Of a stretch of 64,000 bases of DNA, positions 25,143 through 33,892 are shown piece after piece; positions within the stretch are counted from its first letter, which is position 1, and the number at the start of each line of letters is the position of its first letter. The stretch lies in contig JAGBNC010000036.1 in assembly GCA_017634595.1 (NCBI GenBank), positions 124,001 to 188,000 on the forward strand, in the 5' to 3' direction. Source of the DNA: Bacteroidales bacterium. GTDB taxonomy: Bacteria > Bacteroidota > Bacteroidia > Bacteroidales > UBA932. The translations under genes were made by a program, and so were the position numbers. Below the pieces are notes generated by a model. That model had not been told where the DNA came from. It saw only the letters and a list, made by a program, of their open reading frames with translations, and made no database searches.

Positions 25143-26795
25143 CTATTCGGGTTTGTATGAATCCTTAAGGGTTGCAGTACGGTTGAACACAGGGTTGCCG
25201 GGAGTAGAATCAGCATCTTTGATATAGTATCCGGTACGTTCGAACTGGACAGCAATTCCGGATGCGTCATCGAGCAGAGCAGGCTCGGCGAAGCCGCGGC
25301 CGACAATCAGGGACTCGGGGTTAAGGTAGTCCTTATAATCCTTGTCCTCAGGGACTTGGCTCATATCGGCCAAGGTGAACAGCCTGTCGTAGTTGCGTAT
25401 CTCGATGTCCTTTGCAAACTCTCTGCTCACCCAGTGTATCGTACCTTTGACGGAGCGCCATTCACCGGCACCGGGGCGTGTGGAAGGATCATAACTGCAG
25501 AGCAGCTCCACTACCTCGCCCTTCTCATTCTTGATCACCTCTTCGCACTTCACGATATAGGTGTATTTGAGACGCACTTCTCCGCCGGGCTTGAGGCGGA
25601 AAAACTTCTTGGGCGCATCTTCCATGAAATCGGCCCGTTCAATGAGCAGCTCGCGGGAGAAAGGCACCTTGCGTGACGCGCCTTCGGGATCGGCCGGATT
25701 CAGCGGGCAGTCAAACCATTCCACCTGTCCCTCGGGATAATTGGTAATCGTCACCTTGAGCGGGTCCTGCACCACCATATACCGGTTGGAACGGGCATTC
25801 AGGTCCTGACGGACGCACCATTCAAGCAGCTGGATATCCATCAGTTGGTCGCGCTTGCTCACACCTATCTTGTCGCAGAAGAGTTTCAAGCCTTCGGGAG
25901 TATAACCGCGGCGCCTTACACCGCACAACGTTGGCATGCGCGGGTCGTCCCACCCGGACACGAATCCCTTCTGGACCAGCTCCAACAGCTTGCGCTTGCT
26001 CATAAGAGTATAAGTCAGGTTCAGACGAGCGAACTCGTACTGATGGCTGGGATAAATGCCAAGTGTCTGTATAAACCAGTCGTACAGAGGACGGTGCACG
26101 TCGAACTCGAGAGTACATATCGAATGGGTGATATGTTCTATGGAATCACACTGCCCGTGGGTAAAGTCGTACATCGGGTAGATGCACCACTTGTCTCCCG
26201 TACGGTGATGGCTGGCATGCTTGATACGGTACAGAATAGGATCGCGGAAGAACATGTTAGGATGGGCCATGTCGATTTTGGCCCTCAGAACTTTCTCTCC
26301 GTCGGCATACTTGCCGTCCCGCATCTCACGGAACAAGCGCAGATTCTCCTCCACGCTCCTGTCCCTCCATGGACTGGGCGTACCGGGAGTCTCGACAGTG
26401 CCACGGCCTCGGGAAATCTCCTCCTGGCTCTGATCATCTACATAGGCCAAGCCTTGCTTGATCAACTGCTCTGCCCATTCGTAGAGCTGGTCGAAATAGT
26501 CGGAAGCGTACAACTCCTTGTCCCACTGGAAGCCGAGCCACTTGATGTCTTCTTTGATGGAATCGACATACTCGGTGTCTTCCTTGGTGGGGTTGGTGTC
26601 GTCGTAGCGGAGGTTGGTCTTGCCGCCGTATTTCTGGGCCAGCCCGAAGTTGATGCAGAGGCTTTTTGCATGCCCCAGATGGAGATAGCCGTTGGGCTCG
26701 GGAGGGAAACGGGTAAGGATACTGTCCACCTTCCCGGTCTTAAGGTCGTTCTCGATTATCTCTTCGAGAAAGTTCAATTTGCGTTCTTCTTCCAC
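25143..26795 (-). CDS. glnS: Glutamine--tRNA ligase
   Basis: Class I aminoacyl-tRNA synthetase of 550 residues that charges tRNA-Gln. The RFPPEPNGYLHLGHAKS motif holds the HIGH equivalent (39-42), the KMSKS equivalent is LMSKRK near residue 266, and the family segment LRYDDTNPTKEDTEYV follows the nucleotide site. The C-terminal anticodon-binding barrels are present, so the length is normal. The start is GTG at 26793-26795. The gene ends flush against wzi copy 2 and starts seven bases after the metal-binding protein gene. Confidence 0.96.
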   Translation of the reverse strand: MEEERKLNFLEEIIENDLKTGKVDSILTRFPPEPNGYLHLGHAKSLCINFGLAQKYGGKTNLRYDDTNPTKEDTEYVDSIKEDIKWLGFQWDKELYASDYFDQLYEWAEQLIKQGLAYVDDQSQEEISRGRGTVETPGTPSPWRDRSVEENLRLFREMRDGKYADGEKVLRAKIDMAHPNMFFRDPILYRIKHASHHRTGDKWCIYPMYDFTHGQCDSIEHITHSICTLEFDVHRPLYDWFIQTLGIYPSHQYEFARLNLTYTLMSKRKLLELVQKGFVSGWDDPRMPTLCGVRRRGYTPEGLKLFCDKIGVSKRDQLMDIQLLEWCVRQDLNARSNRYMVVQDPLKVTITNYPEGQVEWFDCPLNPADPEGASRKVPFSRELLIERADFMEDAPKKFFRLKPGGEVRLKYTYIVKCEEVIKNEKGEVVELLCSYDPSTRPGAGEWRSVKGTIHWVSREFAKDIEIRNYDRLFTLADMSQVPEDKDYKDYLNPESLIVGRGFAEPALLDDASGIAVQFERTGYYIKDADSTPGNPVFNRTATLKDSYKPE

Positions 26796-26802
26796 TGTAG
26801 TA

Positions 26803-27063
26803 TTACTTTTTCAATTCTTTATATTCAATAACATCGGCGCTGTAGCCTAACTTGTTGATAGCCGTCCTGAGCTTGATCGTATCGGTCTTGGAAGGATTGA
26901 AAACAACCGTGATGGTATGCTTGTCTAAATCCACGGACAGATCTTTTACGCCCTTTTCGAAGGCTATGTTCTCCTGGACCTTTTTACTGCACTTAGGGCA
27001 GTCAACGCTGCTGGCAAACACTACTTGCACAAGAGCAGCTAAAACAATGATAATGTGTTTCAT
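26803..27063 (-). CDS. Exported heavy-metal-associated (HMA) domain protein
   Basis: Small protein of 86 residues: a signal peptide (MKHIIIVLAALVQVVFA) followed by one ferredoxin-like HMA domain with the metal motif CPKC at residues 22-25 and the closing KLGYSADV segment. HMA domains bind copper or other soft metals. Its start overlaps the stop of the TonB-dependent receptor gene (ATGA), which suggests a shared job: receptor across the outer membrane and periplasmic metal carrier. The motif lacks the usual methionine/threonine lead-in (SSVDCPKC), so the metal is uncertain. Confidence 0.85.
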   Translation of the reverse strand: MKHIIIVLAALVQVVFASSVDCPKCSKKVQENIAFEKGVKDLSVDLDKHTITVVFNPSKTDTIKLRTAINKLGYSADVIEYKELKK

Positions 27064-29099
27064 ATCTTTTCAGTCTTCCAAATTGTCAATCTGATTCCAC
27101 CATAAACGCGGACCCCCATAAGAGGCCCCCAGATACAACTTGCATCAAAACCTTGTTCCCAAGGAGTTGATGCGTTGATAATCGGCGAGGGCTGAGTGAA
27201 GCCGGTAAGGTTCTCCCCTCCCACATAAACGTCGAAACCTTTGAAACGCTTAGTGACCTGAGCGTAGAGCAAGGGATAGGCCTGGGTATAGCCGTCGGCA
27301 TACATGGGGTCAAGCCCTTTCATGAAATCCCACACCTTGCAGGGACCATTGACCGATGCTGTGAAGTCGAATATCCAGCGGTTCAAGTTAGTGGCATACT
27401 GGAGGTTGAGCACTCCCTTGTAACGGCTGGTCATAGGCTTGATATCACTAGTCTGGTGCAAAAGCGTCTGGCGGGCATCGGTGAGGCGTCCGGTGAGGGT
27501 GACGGTGAAGCCCTTGAAAGGCTCCGTAGCAAAATCCAGCTGAAGATTATCGGTGCGGGAGCGGCCGCCTTCTCCGAGGGTATAGAAATAAATGTCGGTA
27601 TCGGTATAGTCCACGAGCATCTGTGAGACGAAGCGGGTACCGAAATAATCGAGGCTCAGATAAGTCTTCTGCGAATCATCAAAGGGCAGGTACCATGTAA
27701 CGTTTCCGCCGAAGGTCCAAGCGTCTTCAAGGGGATGGTCCATAAAGTTGCCGTTGATGTTCTTTGTGGTGGAGAGCACTCCGATATTGTCTATCAGGGG
27801 CGTGCTGTACCTGAGTCCCCTTCCGCCGTTCGCTCTGAATACCAGCTGGCTGACGGGTGTCCATTTCAACGTAAGGCGCGGCGAGAAATGCACTCCGGCA
27901 CCCTTGTACCAGTCACCGCGAAGGCTTGTGATAGCAGAGAATTTGTCTCCTGCATGGAAAGTATATTCGGCGAAAGCCCCGAGGTCGCTCAGCGTTGAAG
28001 AGCCGTTGTTTGACACGGAGCCGGAAGGACGTATGAGATTCAGATTCTCCCGGTAGTAGTCAAAGGTTTCGCTCAAGCCCAGAGTAAAATGATGAGCGTC
28101 CAGTTTCTGGTTCTGGTAGAGAAGATTCACGAAGGCGGAATGCTGGTCCGCCCTGTATGGGCTACGTCCGAAGGAAGAAGCAAGGTCCTGATAATTAAAG
28201 TCAATGACAGCGGCTACGTTGCAGGTATTGTCTTCATTGAGCGGAACGCCCACTTTGACGTATCCGTCAAGGCCGTTGTTCGCGATATTCGTCTGCCACG
28301 CGTCAGCCGTTGACGGCAGTTGGCCGCCTGTCTTATTGTCTTTGATGCCGCGTATGCCGAAACGTACCTGCAGGCCGCTGGGATCATAATACAGCCAGCG
28401 GTTGGAGAGTGAGGCAAGATAGCCCCTGGGGTCGTCAAGGAAACCATCGGCGTTATGGTCCATGTCCATAAAATTGCCGCTAAGGTGGCCGAGCAGTATC
28501 GTGCTCCATTTGCCTTGATCGTCAAGCTGGTGTGCGCTGGCAATATTAAGGTCGGACTTGGTGTCGTTCATCACCGATGCCTGCACATACAGCGGGACCT
28601 CGTCGGTAGGCTTGCGGTGCTCCATGTTGATCTGCCCGGTCATCGACTCCACGCCATTGATGACGGAAGTGACGCCCTTGGCAATCTGAATGCTTTCAAG
28701 CCACTGCGAAGGCACATAGTTCAGCCCCCACGGAGCGGCCAGACCGCGCATGACGGGGCGGTTTTCGTCAAGCATCTGCACATAGATACCGCTCTGGCCA
28801 AGAAGACGTATCTGACGAGCTCCAGTGACAGCATCGCTGTACCCCACTGTCACACTGGCCGAATTCTCAAAGCTCTCGGCCAGGTTGCAGCATGCCATTT
28901 TGCAGAGACCTGCCGCAGTGATAACTTCTGTGCGGATGTCTTTGCCTTTGGACAGGAAATTGCTGTTCCCCCTTGCAGTAAACACAGAAGCGTCGAGCGT
29001 ATCTTTACGTTCGCCGTAGATCCCGGTAGTATCCGGCATCTGAGCCCTGCCCAGGACAGGCAGGGAAAGGATTAAACTTACTAGTAAGACCTTTCTCAT
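27060..29099 (-). CDS. TonB-dependent outer-membrane receptor, metal-associated type
   Basis: Outer-membrane receptor of 679 residues with a signal peptide (ending near GRAQ), a plug domain (about 45-165) and a 22-strand type barrel ending in an aromatic-rich strand. No carboxypeptidase-like N-terminal extension and no SusD partner are present, so it is not a polysaccharide-utilisation receptor. The plug has three cysteines (Cys66, 70, 71 in LCKMACCNLAESFE), a feature I associate with Bacteroidota receptors that travel with HMA proteins. The next gene is exactly such a protein, with overlapping codons. Copper or another metal complex is the likely cargo, by inference. It overlaps yicC by four bases upstream. 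Confidence 0.87.
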   Translation of the reverse strand: MRKVLLVSLILSLPVLGRAQMPDTTGIYGERKDTLDASVFTARGNSNFLSKGKDIRTEVITAAGLCKMACCNLAESFENSASVTVGYSDAVTGARQIRLLGQSGIYVQMLDENRPVMRGLAAPWGLNYVPSQWLESIQIAKGVTSVINGVESMTGQINMEHRKPTDEVPLYVQASVMNDTKSDLNIASAHQLDDQGKWSTILLGHLSGNFMDMDHNADGFLDDPRGYLASLSNRWLYYDPSGLQVRFGIRGIKDNKTGGQLPSTADAWQTNIANNGLDGYVKVGVPLNEDNTCNVAAVIDFNYQDLASSFGRSPYRADQHSAFVNLLYQNQKLDAHHFTLGLSETFDYYRENLNLIRPSGSVSNNGSSTLSDLGAFAEYTFHAGDKFSAITSLRGDWYKGAGVHFSPRLTLKWTPVSQLVFRANGGRGLRYSTPLIDNIGVLSTTKNINGNFMDHPLEDAWTFGGNVTWYLPFDDSQKTYLSLDYFGTRFVSQMLVDYTDTDIYFYTLGEGGRSRTDNLQLDFATEPFKGFTVTLTGRLTDARQTLLHQTSDIKPMTSRYKGVLNLQYATNLNRWIFDFTASVNGPCKVWDFMKGLDPMYADGYTQAYPLLYAQVTKRFKGFDVYVGGENLTGFTQPSPIINASTPWEQGFDASCIWGPLMGVRVYGGIRLTIWKTEKI

Positions 29100-29983
29100 A
29101 GTATGTTCATAGACTGCTCACGAATCTTTTCCAATTCGTCTTTCATCTTGACCACGGCCTTCTGGATTCCGGCGTGGTTGGCTTTGGAGCCGGTAGTGTT
29201 TATCTCCCGCCCCATCTCCTGGATGATGAATCCAAGTTTCTTGCCAGGATACGGTTCGGAATCAATCGTATCCATAAAATACTTGCAGTGCTGGCGGAGC
29301 CTGACCTTCTCTTCGTTGATATCGAGTTTCTCCAGATAGAAGATGATCTCCTGCTCAAAACGCTCAGGATCACATTTTACACCCAGGTCGCGTATAGCCT
29401 TGTCAAGCTTGGTACGCACAGCTTCAATCCTTTCAGACTCAAAGCCTTCGACCTCGTTTTCAAGAGCGAGGATATTGGCCACCCTGGACGTAACGTCCTT
29501 GTAGAGCGCCTCCCCCTCTTTGGAACGATAATCACATATCGCGTCCAGAGCTTCATCTACGGCTTTTTCAACGGCAGGCCAGTTCTGCTCTGTCACCACA
29601 TCGTGCTTAGCCGCATCCACCACGTCAGGCAAGCGCAGGAGCGTCGCCAAGAGGTAATTCGGCTCGGATTCCCGGGGATCCGGCGCCCCCACCTCGGAAG
29701 CGAGGGCGCTGATCTGCCTGTAATAATCCAATGCCAGGCTGCGGTTGATTACTTTGGCTTCACCGGCGGCATTGGGTTCCCAGTTGAGGAACATGTCTAT
29801 GCTCCCACGCTGGAGACGGTCCGCTATCTTCTTGCGGAGAAGCATCTCCTTGTCCTTGGGCAGAAGTGATGATTTGATATTCACTTCCGCATTTTTCCCG
29901 TTCACCGACCTAAATTCAACGGTCAGCTTTCCGCCTTCAAGCAAAGCCTCTGCCTTGCCGTAACCTGTCATCGACTGAATCAT
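29096..29983 (-). CDS. yicC: YicC family endoribonuclease
   Basis: Cytoplasmic protein of 295 residues of the YicC/DUF1732 family. The N-terminal MIQSMTGYGKAE and the C-terminal QEMGREINTTGSKANHAGIQKAVVKMKDELEKIREQ blocks are the two conserved ends of the family. E. coli YicC is reported to be an endoribonuclease acting in small-RNA turnover; I infer the same chemistry here. Usually yicC sits beside gmk; here it lies between the 5'-nucleotidase pair and the TonB receptor, with a 1-base gap and a 4-base overlap. Confidence 0.93.
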   Translation of the reverse strand: MIQSMTGYGKAEALLEGGKLTVEFRSVNGKNAEVNIKSSLLPKDKEMLLRKKIADRLQRGSIDMFLNWEPNAAGEAKVINRSLALDYYRQISALASEVGAPDPRESEPNYLLATLLRLPDVVDAAKHDVVTEQNWPAVEKAVDEALDAICDYRSKEGEALYKDVTSRVANILALENEVEGFESERIEAVRTKLDKAIRDLGVKCDPERFEQEIIFYLEKLDINEEKVRLRQHCKYFMDTIDSEPYPGKKLGFIIQEMGREINTTGSKANHAGIQKAVVKMKDELEKIREQSMNIL

Positions 29984-29984
29984 A

Positions 29985-30794
29985 TCAATAAACTTTCACA
30001 ACACCCATATCAAGGCCCCAGCATCCGTCGGTGATGATAGGAACGCTCTTGCCTTCGGCATCGTCAACATACACAAAATCATCCACAAACGTGTGAGAAT
30101 GGCCGGCCACCACAAGATCGATGCCTTTCATGCTCTTCATGTTGGTCTGGTCGTCAGGAGTGCCTTCCGGCTCTCCCACATAGCCAAAATGAGACAGCAG
30201 GATGACCATGTCGCAGTGCTCTTCTTCCCTCAGGTGCTTAGCCCATTTGTTGGTTACTTCCACAGGATCGAGTTGGGGAATCCTGGAAGACACCACCTTG
30301 CTGACGCATGTGCTGATGTCGGCCTCGAGCCCGATAATACCAATCTTCTTACCGGCTTTGTGTACTATACACCAAGGCTTTACGTATTTTCCAAGTTCAA
30401 AAGAACTAAGGTCAAGATTGGCACATACAATGGGACACTCTATAAGCTTGGCACGTTCCGTCAGGCTCTCGATGCCGTCATCGAATTCATGGTTGCCCAG
30501 AGTCACGGCATCGTAGCCAAGAGCATTGATCATCTTGACCTCCAGTGCTCCGTGAAGCTCGGTATAATAAGAAGTGCCCTGATTGAAATCTCCGGCATGG
30601 AGCAGAAGTACCTTGTCGGCGCCTTCGGCCTTACGGACAGAATCCACAAAGGCTGCGCGTTCAAGTATGCCGCCGCGGCCTTCACGGTCGGGATCAAGGT
30701 GAGAATGAGTGTCATTTGTATGCACAATGACGAGCTTGGGCCCGCAGGCACACAGGGCGGCGACGGCCGCAAAGATTGCTAAAACCTTTTTCAT
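29985..30794 (-). CDS. 5'-nucleotidase-type metallophosphatase lipoprotein (catalytic half)
   Basis: Protein of 269 residues corresponding to the N-terminal calcineurin-like domain of UshA-type 5'-nucleotidases. The signal ends in CACGPK (lipobox-like). All metal motifs are present: HTNDTHSHLD, LHAGDFNQG, TLGNHEFDDG, LLSHFGY and AGHSHTF. I prefer the ATG at 30794 over the GTG one codon earlier because it makes the one-base TGATG overlap with the upstream gene. The substrate-binding C-terminal domain is encoded separately just upstream (30794-31615), so the enzyme is split in two lipoproteins. Likely role: periplasmic nucleotide hydrolysis and phosphate release. Confidence 0.9.
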   Translation of the reverse strand: MKKVLAIFAAVAALCACGPKLVIVHTNDTHSHLDPDREGRGGILERAAFVDSVRKAEGADKVLLLHAGDFNQGTSYYTELHGALEVKMINALGYDAVTLGNHEFDDGIESLTERAKLIECPIVCANLDLSSFELGKYVKPWCIVHKAGKKIGIIGLEADISTCVSKVVSSRIPQLDPVEVTNKWAKHLREEEHCDMVILLSHFGYVGEPEGTPDDQTNMKSMKGIDLVVAGHSHTFVDDFVYVDDAEGKSVPIITDGCWGLDMGVVKVY

Positions 30795-31615
30795 CACTTT
30801 ATTACGACCCTCCCGTCGGTCTTATATTCAATGGCTTTTCCTTCGGCAGTCATATTACGTATGTACTGCTCTATTACATGGCCTATTATATCTTCTGTTA
30901 TGATCAACTTGGTAGCACCACGCCCCACGTGGATATTGTCACCTCCGTCCAGAAGGAAGTCAACTGTGGCCACGCCGTATTTCTTTTTAGGATCGACCGG
31001 TTTGCCGCCGACCTCAAGGCTCTCGACCTTCTTGTCGGCAATGACAAGCTTAACCCCGCTCAAACACTGAGGGCCGAATTCGGCCACTTCGTCCATCAGA
31101 TGGAGAAGCTCCTTTCCGGGCAGTTCCACGTAACAAATCTTGTTGTTGAAAGGGAACATCGAGCGAATGTCATCAAGCAGAACATCACCCTCCGGCATAT
31201 CGACGCGGATACCGCCGAAATTAGAAATAGCGACATCAACCTTGCGCTTAACTATCCTCTCTGTCTCTGAACGAAGCATATCGACGATGAAATTGCTGAG
31301 TTCCGATTCTGGGATGTGGGCGGACATCCTGTGGGTTGAGAATGCTATAACCTCCTTCACGGACGCCATAGCAGGCTGAGCGTCAATAAGGAGTTTGGCA
31401 ACCTTGGGAGTGGATCCGGTAGAAAACACAGTGCCGTTGGGTGCCGTATAAACACCGCTGGAATCTACGGTGCCGAGAGCCTCAGGCACGTTGTCTGCGC
31501 TTGGGGCCGTAGCCCCGATGCGATGCCCGTCCATTGCCACTTTCTCCCATGTCATGCCGGTCTTGCAACCAAAGAGCAAAGGGATTGCAATCAGTAATAC
31601 TGCTATTCTTTTCAT
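30794..31615 (-). CDS. 5'-nucleotidase C-terminal (substrate-binding) domain lipoprotein
   Basis: Lipoprotein of 273 residues (signal MKRIAVLLIAIPLLFGC) equivalent to the C-terminal domain of UshA-type nucleotidases. It has the NFGGIR motif near residue 150, the substrate loop MFPFNNKI and the TVDFLLDGGDN block. It has no metal-binding calcineurin motifs, so it needs the partner encoded by the next gene (one-base overlap) to act. Separate genes for the two halves recur in Bacteroidota; both halves have their own lipoprotein signal, so this is not a frameshifted gene. Confidence 0.88.
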   Translation of the reverse strand: MKRIAVLLIAIPLLFGCKTGMTWEKVAMDGHRIGATAPSADNVPEALGTVDSSGVYTAPNGTVFSTGSTPKVAKLLIDAQPAMASVKEVIAFSTHRMSAHIPESELSNFIVDMLRSETERIVKRKVDVAISNFGGIRVDMPEGDVLLDDIRSMFPFNNKICYVELPGKELLHLMDEVAEFGPQCLSGVKLVIADKKVESLEVGGKPVDPKKKYGVATVDFLLDGGDNIHVGRGATKLIITEDIIGHVIEQYIRNMTAEGKAIEYKTDGRVVIK

Positions 31616-31616
31616 A

Positions 31617-32972
31617 TTATTTTTGTTTGAGCCATTTCCAAAGGTCTTTCCAAGTTGACTTCTTGCCGAACATCAGGATTCCGACTTTGTAAATCTTGGC
31701 AGACAGCCACGCACAGACGATAAATGTCGCAATCAGAAGGACTATCGACAATACAAGCTCCCACAGAGGGACGCCGAAAGGCAGACGCGCAAGCATCACG
31801 ATGGGGGAAGTAAAAGGAATCATCGAGCCCCAGAACACCAGTGCGCTGTCGGGTGCCTTGAATGCGTAAATCGCAATGAAGAATCCAAGCAGCAGCGGTA
31901 TCGTGAGAGGTATCTGCAGCTGCTGCGTATCACCTTCATTCTCCACCGCCGATCCGATAGCAGCAAAGAGCGAAGCATAAAGCATGTATCCGAAAATGAA
32001 GAACAGCACGAAGCATATGATGATCTGGCCGAACGGAAGATTGCCGATAGTGGACAGAATCACTCCCATCTCACCCTGGTCTGAAATAGCTTCAGTGACA
32101 GCCTCGGACTGCTCGGCGCTGAGACCGCCGACATTCTGTACGATCTCGGTCGTATCCGCGCCCTTGAGAAGGTCTTTGCCAGACACTGCTCCGACAATGC
32201 CTACTATCGACACTGTAAGCACTATCCACAAGAAGAACTGGGTCAGGGCAACAAGAGCTACGCCGATAATCTTTCCGAACATGAGTTCGGTAGCCTTGAC
32301 TGAGCTCACGAGCACCTCCACTACACGACTGGCTTTCTCTTCGATCACCGAGGACATGACCATGCCTCCGAAAAGTGTGATAAACATGTATATAACCATG
32401 CCAAGCAGCATAGACACCATCATGTACACGCCTGATTCAGACACTTTCTCCTTGCCCTCCTCATCGAGAGTGTAGGAATGCATCTTGACATTGGCCTTCA
32501 CTTCCTTCATGATGTCTTTGAGATTGGCAATCCCCGACTGCTCGATACGGTAAGCCTCAACAGCAGAATTAATCTTGCTGTTCAGGTTCTCGTTCAGGTC
32601 CATTCCCATAGGCTTATTGGAATAGACATCGGCACTGAGGGTCTTTTGCTCGACATCCAGAGGAGAAACGACCAGAAGGGCATCGTAGCCTAGGCTTTCG
32701 AGCGACAGCTTCATCTTTTCCACCGACTCCCCTTCCAGGACGGTATATGTGGCAGTCTCACTGTCCTCGAGGACAGGAGCGACTATACCTGAATTGTCGA
32801 TAACGGCAATGTTCTTAGAACTTTCTTTTGTCCCGAGCATTATAATGCTGGGCAGTATGCAGAGGGCAGCAAAAAGCACTGGCACCAGGAAAGTGGTGAT
32901 CAGGAAGCTCTTCTTCTTGACCTTGTTGAGGTACTCCCTGCTGATAATAATTCCGGTTGTATGGAGGTTCAT
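31617..32972 (-). CDS. ABC-2 type permease (NatB-like)
   Basis: Membrane protein of 451 residues. One helix at about 22-45 is followed by a large extracytoplasmic domain (about 50-170) and five to six C-terminal helices (residues about 180-430), the layout of ABC-2/NatB sodium- or drug-efflux permeases. The start overlaps the ATPase gene (ATGA), so the pair forms one transporter. The substrate is unknown; sodium, drugs or a peptide are possible for the family. Confidence 0.88.
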   Translation of the reverse strand: MNLHTTGIIISREYLNKVKKKSFLITTFLVPVLFAALCILPSIIMLGTKESSKNIAVIDNSGIVAPVLEDSETATYTVLEGESVEKMKLSLESLGYDALLVVSPLDVEQKTLSADVYSNKPMGMDLNENLNSKINSAVEAYRIEQSGIANLKDIMKEVKANVKMHSYTLDEEGKEKVSESGVYMMVSMLLGMVIYMFITLFGGMVMSSVIEEKASRVVEVLVSSVKATELMFGKIIGVALVALTQFFLWIVLTVSIVGIVGAVSGKDLLKGADTTEIVQNVGGLSAEQSEAVTEAISDQGEMGVILSTIGNLPFGQIIICFVLFFIFGYMLYASLFAAIGSAVENEGDTQQLQIPLTIPLLLGFFIAIYAFKAPDSALVFWGSMIPFTSPIVMLARLPFGVPLWELVLSIVLLIATFIVCAWLSAKIYKVGILMFGKKSTWKDLWKWLKQK

Positions 32973-33823
32973 TTCTGTTCAGTTACAAGTTTGATGAAAA
33001 TATCGTTCATGCGCGGCATCAGTTCTTTGTAAGAATTGATAGTCACTCCCTTGGCCAGATAGGCCTGCAGTGTGGAGCCTCCGTCGGTCTCGCGGGGAAG
33101 GACCTCGGAATGGCGGCCGTCACCGTCGGTATAGACGAGTTCAACGTTATTGTTGCCATAGTCACGGCGGATCTGATCCACACCGCCCGTAATCACAAGG
33201 TGGGCCTTGTTGATAAGGGCAATGTTGTCACAGAGTTCCTCTACGGACTCCATGTTGTGGGTCGAAAGTATAATCGTGGCGCCTTCATCTTTAAGGCGCA
33301 GAATCTCTTTGCGTATGAGCTCGGCATTGACCGGGTCGAAACCGGAGAATGGTTCATCCAGTATCATGAGCGACGGCCGGTGAACTACCGTGGTGATAAA
33401 CTGAAGCTTCTGGGCCATGCCTTTAGAGAGTTCCTCTACCTTCTTGTCCCACCAATCCTGGATACCGAAGCGTATAAACCAATCTTTCAGCGACTTGCGT
33501 GCATCTGCGCTACTCATCCCCTTGAGACGTGCCAAGTACATGGCCTGCTCGCCGACTTTCATTTTGCGATAAAGTCCGCGCTCCTCGGGCATGTAGCCGA
33601 TACGTGCAACATCATTCTGGGTAATAGGGGCGCCGTTGAAATAGACCTCCCCGGCGTTGGGAATGGTGATCCGGTTAATGATGCGGATCAACGTTGTCTT
33701 GCCTGCACCGTTGGGGCCCAGCAGACCGAAAATCTGGCCGGCCGGAATCTCCAGAGTCACGTGGTCCAACGCGACCTTCTCCCCAAAACTCTTGCAGACA
33801 TCCTTACACTCAATAATAGCCAT
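32969..33823 (-). CDS. ABC transporter ATPase (NatA-like)
   Basis: ATPase of 284 residues that powers the ABC-2 permease encoded immediately downstream. Walker A GPNGAGKTT is at 36-44, the signature ELSKGMAQK near 133, Walker B LMILDEPFSG and the H-loop ILSTHNME follow. The C-terminal extension of about 70 residues is typical of NatA/drug-resistance ATPases. It is the first gene of the 17-gene minus-strand run and has a -7 box 26 bases upstream. Confidence 0.92.
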   Translation of the reverse strand: MAIIECKDVCKSFGEKVALDHVTLEIPAGQIFGLLGPNGAGKTTLIRIINRITIPNAGEVYFNGAPITQNDVARIGYMPEERGLYRKMKVGEQAMYLARLKGMSSADARKSLKDWFIRFGIQDWWDKKVEELSKGMAQKLQFITTVVHRPSLMILDEPFSGFDPVNAELIRKEILRLKDEGATIILSTHNMESVEELCDNIALINKAHLVITGGVDQIRRDYGNNNVELVYTDGDGRHSEVLPRETDGGSTLQAYLAKGVTINSYKELMPRMNDIFIKLVTEQK

Positions 33824-33848
33824 TCTAGTATACTCTTGTTTAAACTTT

Positions 33849-33856
33849 CAAATATA
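33849..33856 (-). promoter_or_regulatory. -7 promoter element before the 17-gene minus-strand run
   Basis: The minus strand reads TATATTTG, an exact TAnnTTTG, 26 bases before the ATPase ATG. It is the only promoter element I can place in front of the run; no -33 TTTG at the right spacing. Confidence 0.6.
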
Positions 33857-33879
33857 GGTATTTTTTGCCGGATTATAAT

Positions 33880-33887
33880 TATTTTTG
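33880..33887 (+). promoter_or_regulatory. -7 promoter element of the DPP IV gene
   Basis: TATTTTTG (TAnnTTTG) ends five bases before the ATG at 33893, implying a near-leaderless transcript. Confidence 0.6.
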
Positions 33888-33892
33888 TGGTG

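Noticed and set aside
25845..26831. 328-codon plus-strand frame opposite glnS
   Set aside because: Antisense to conserved synthetase motifs; no family features.
29985..31615. Split 5'-nucleotidase as a frameshifted pseudogene
   Set aside because: The order of the halves is reversed relative to the fused enzyme, and each half has its own lipoprotein signal and full domain.
32957..33892. 312-codon upstream extension of the DPP IV frame
   Set aside because: It lies antisense to the ABC ATPase gene, lacks DPP IV similarity, and would bury a perfect signal peptide and promoter at 33880-33893.
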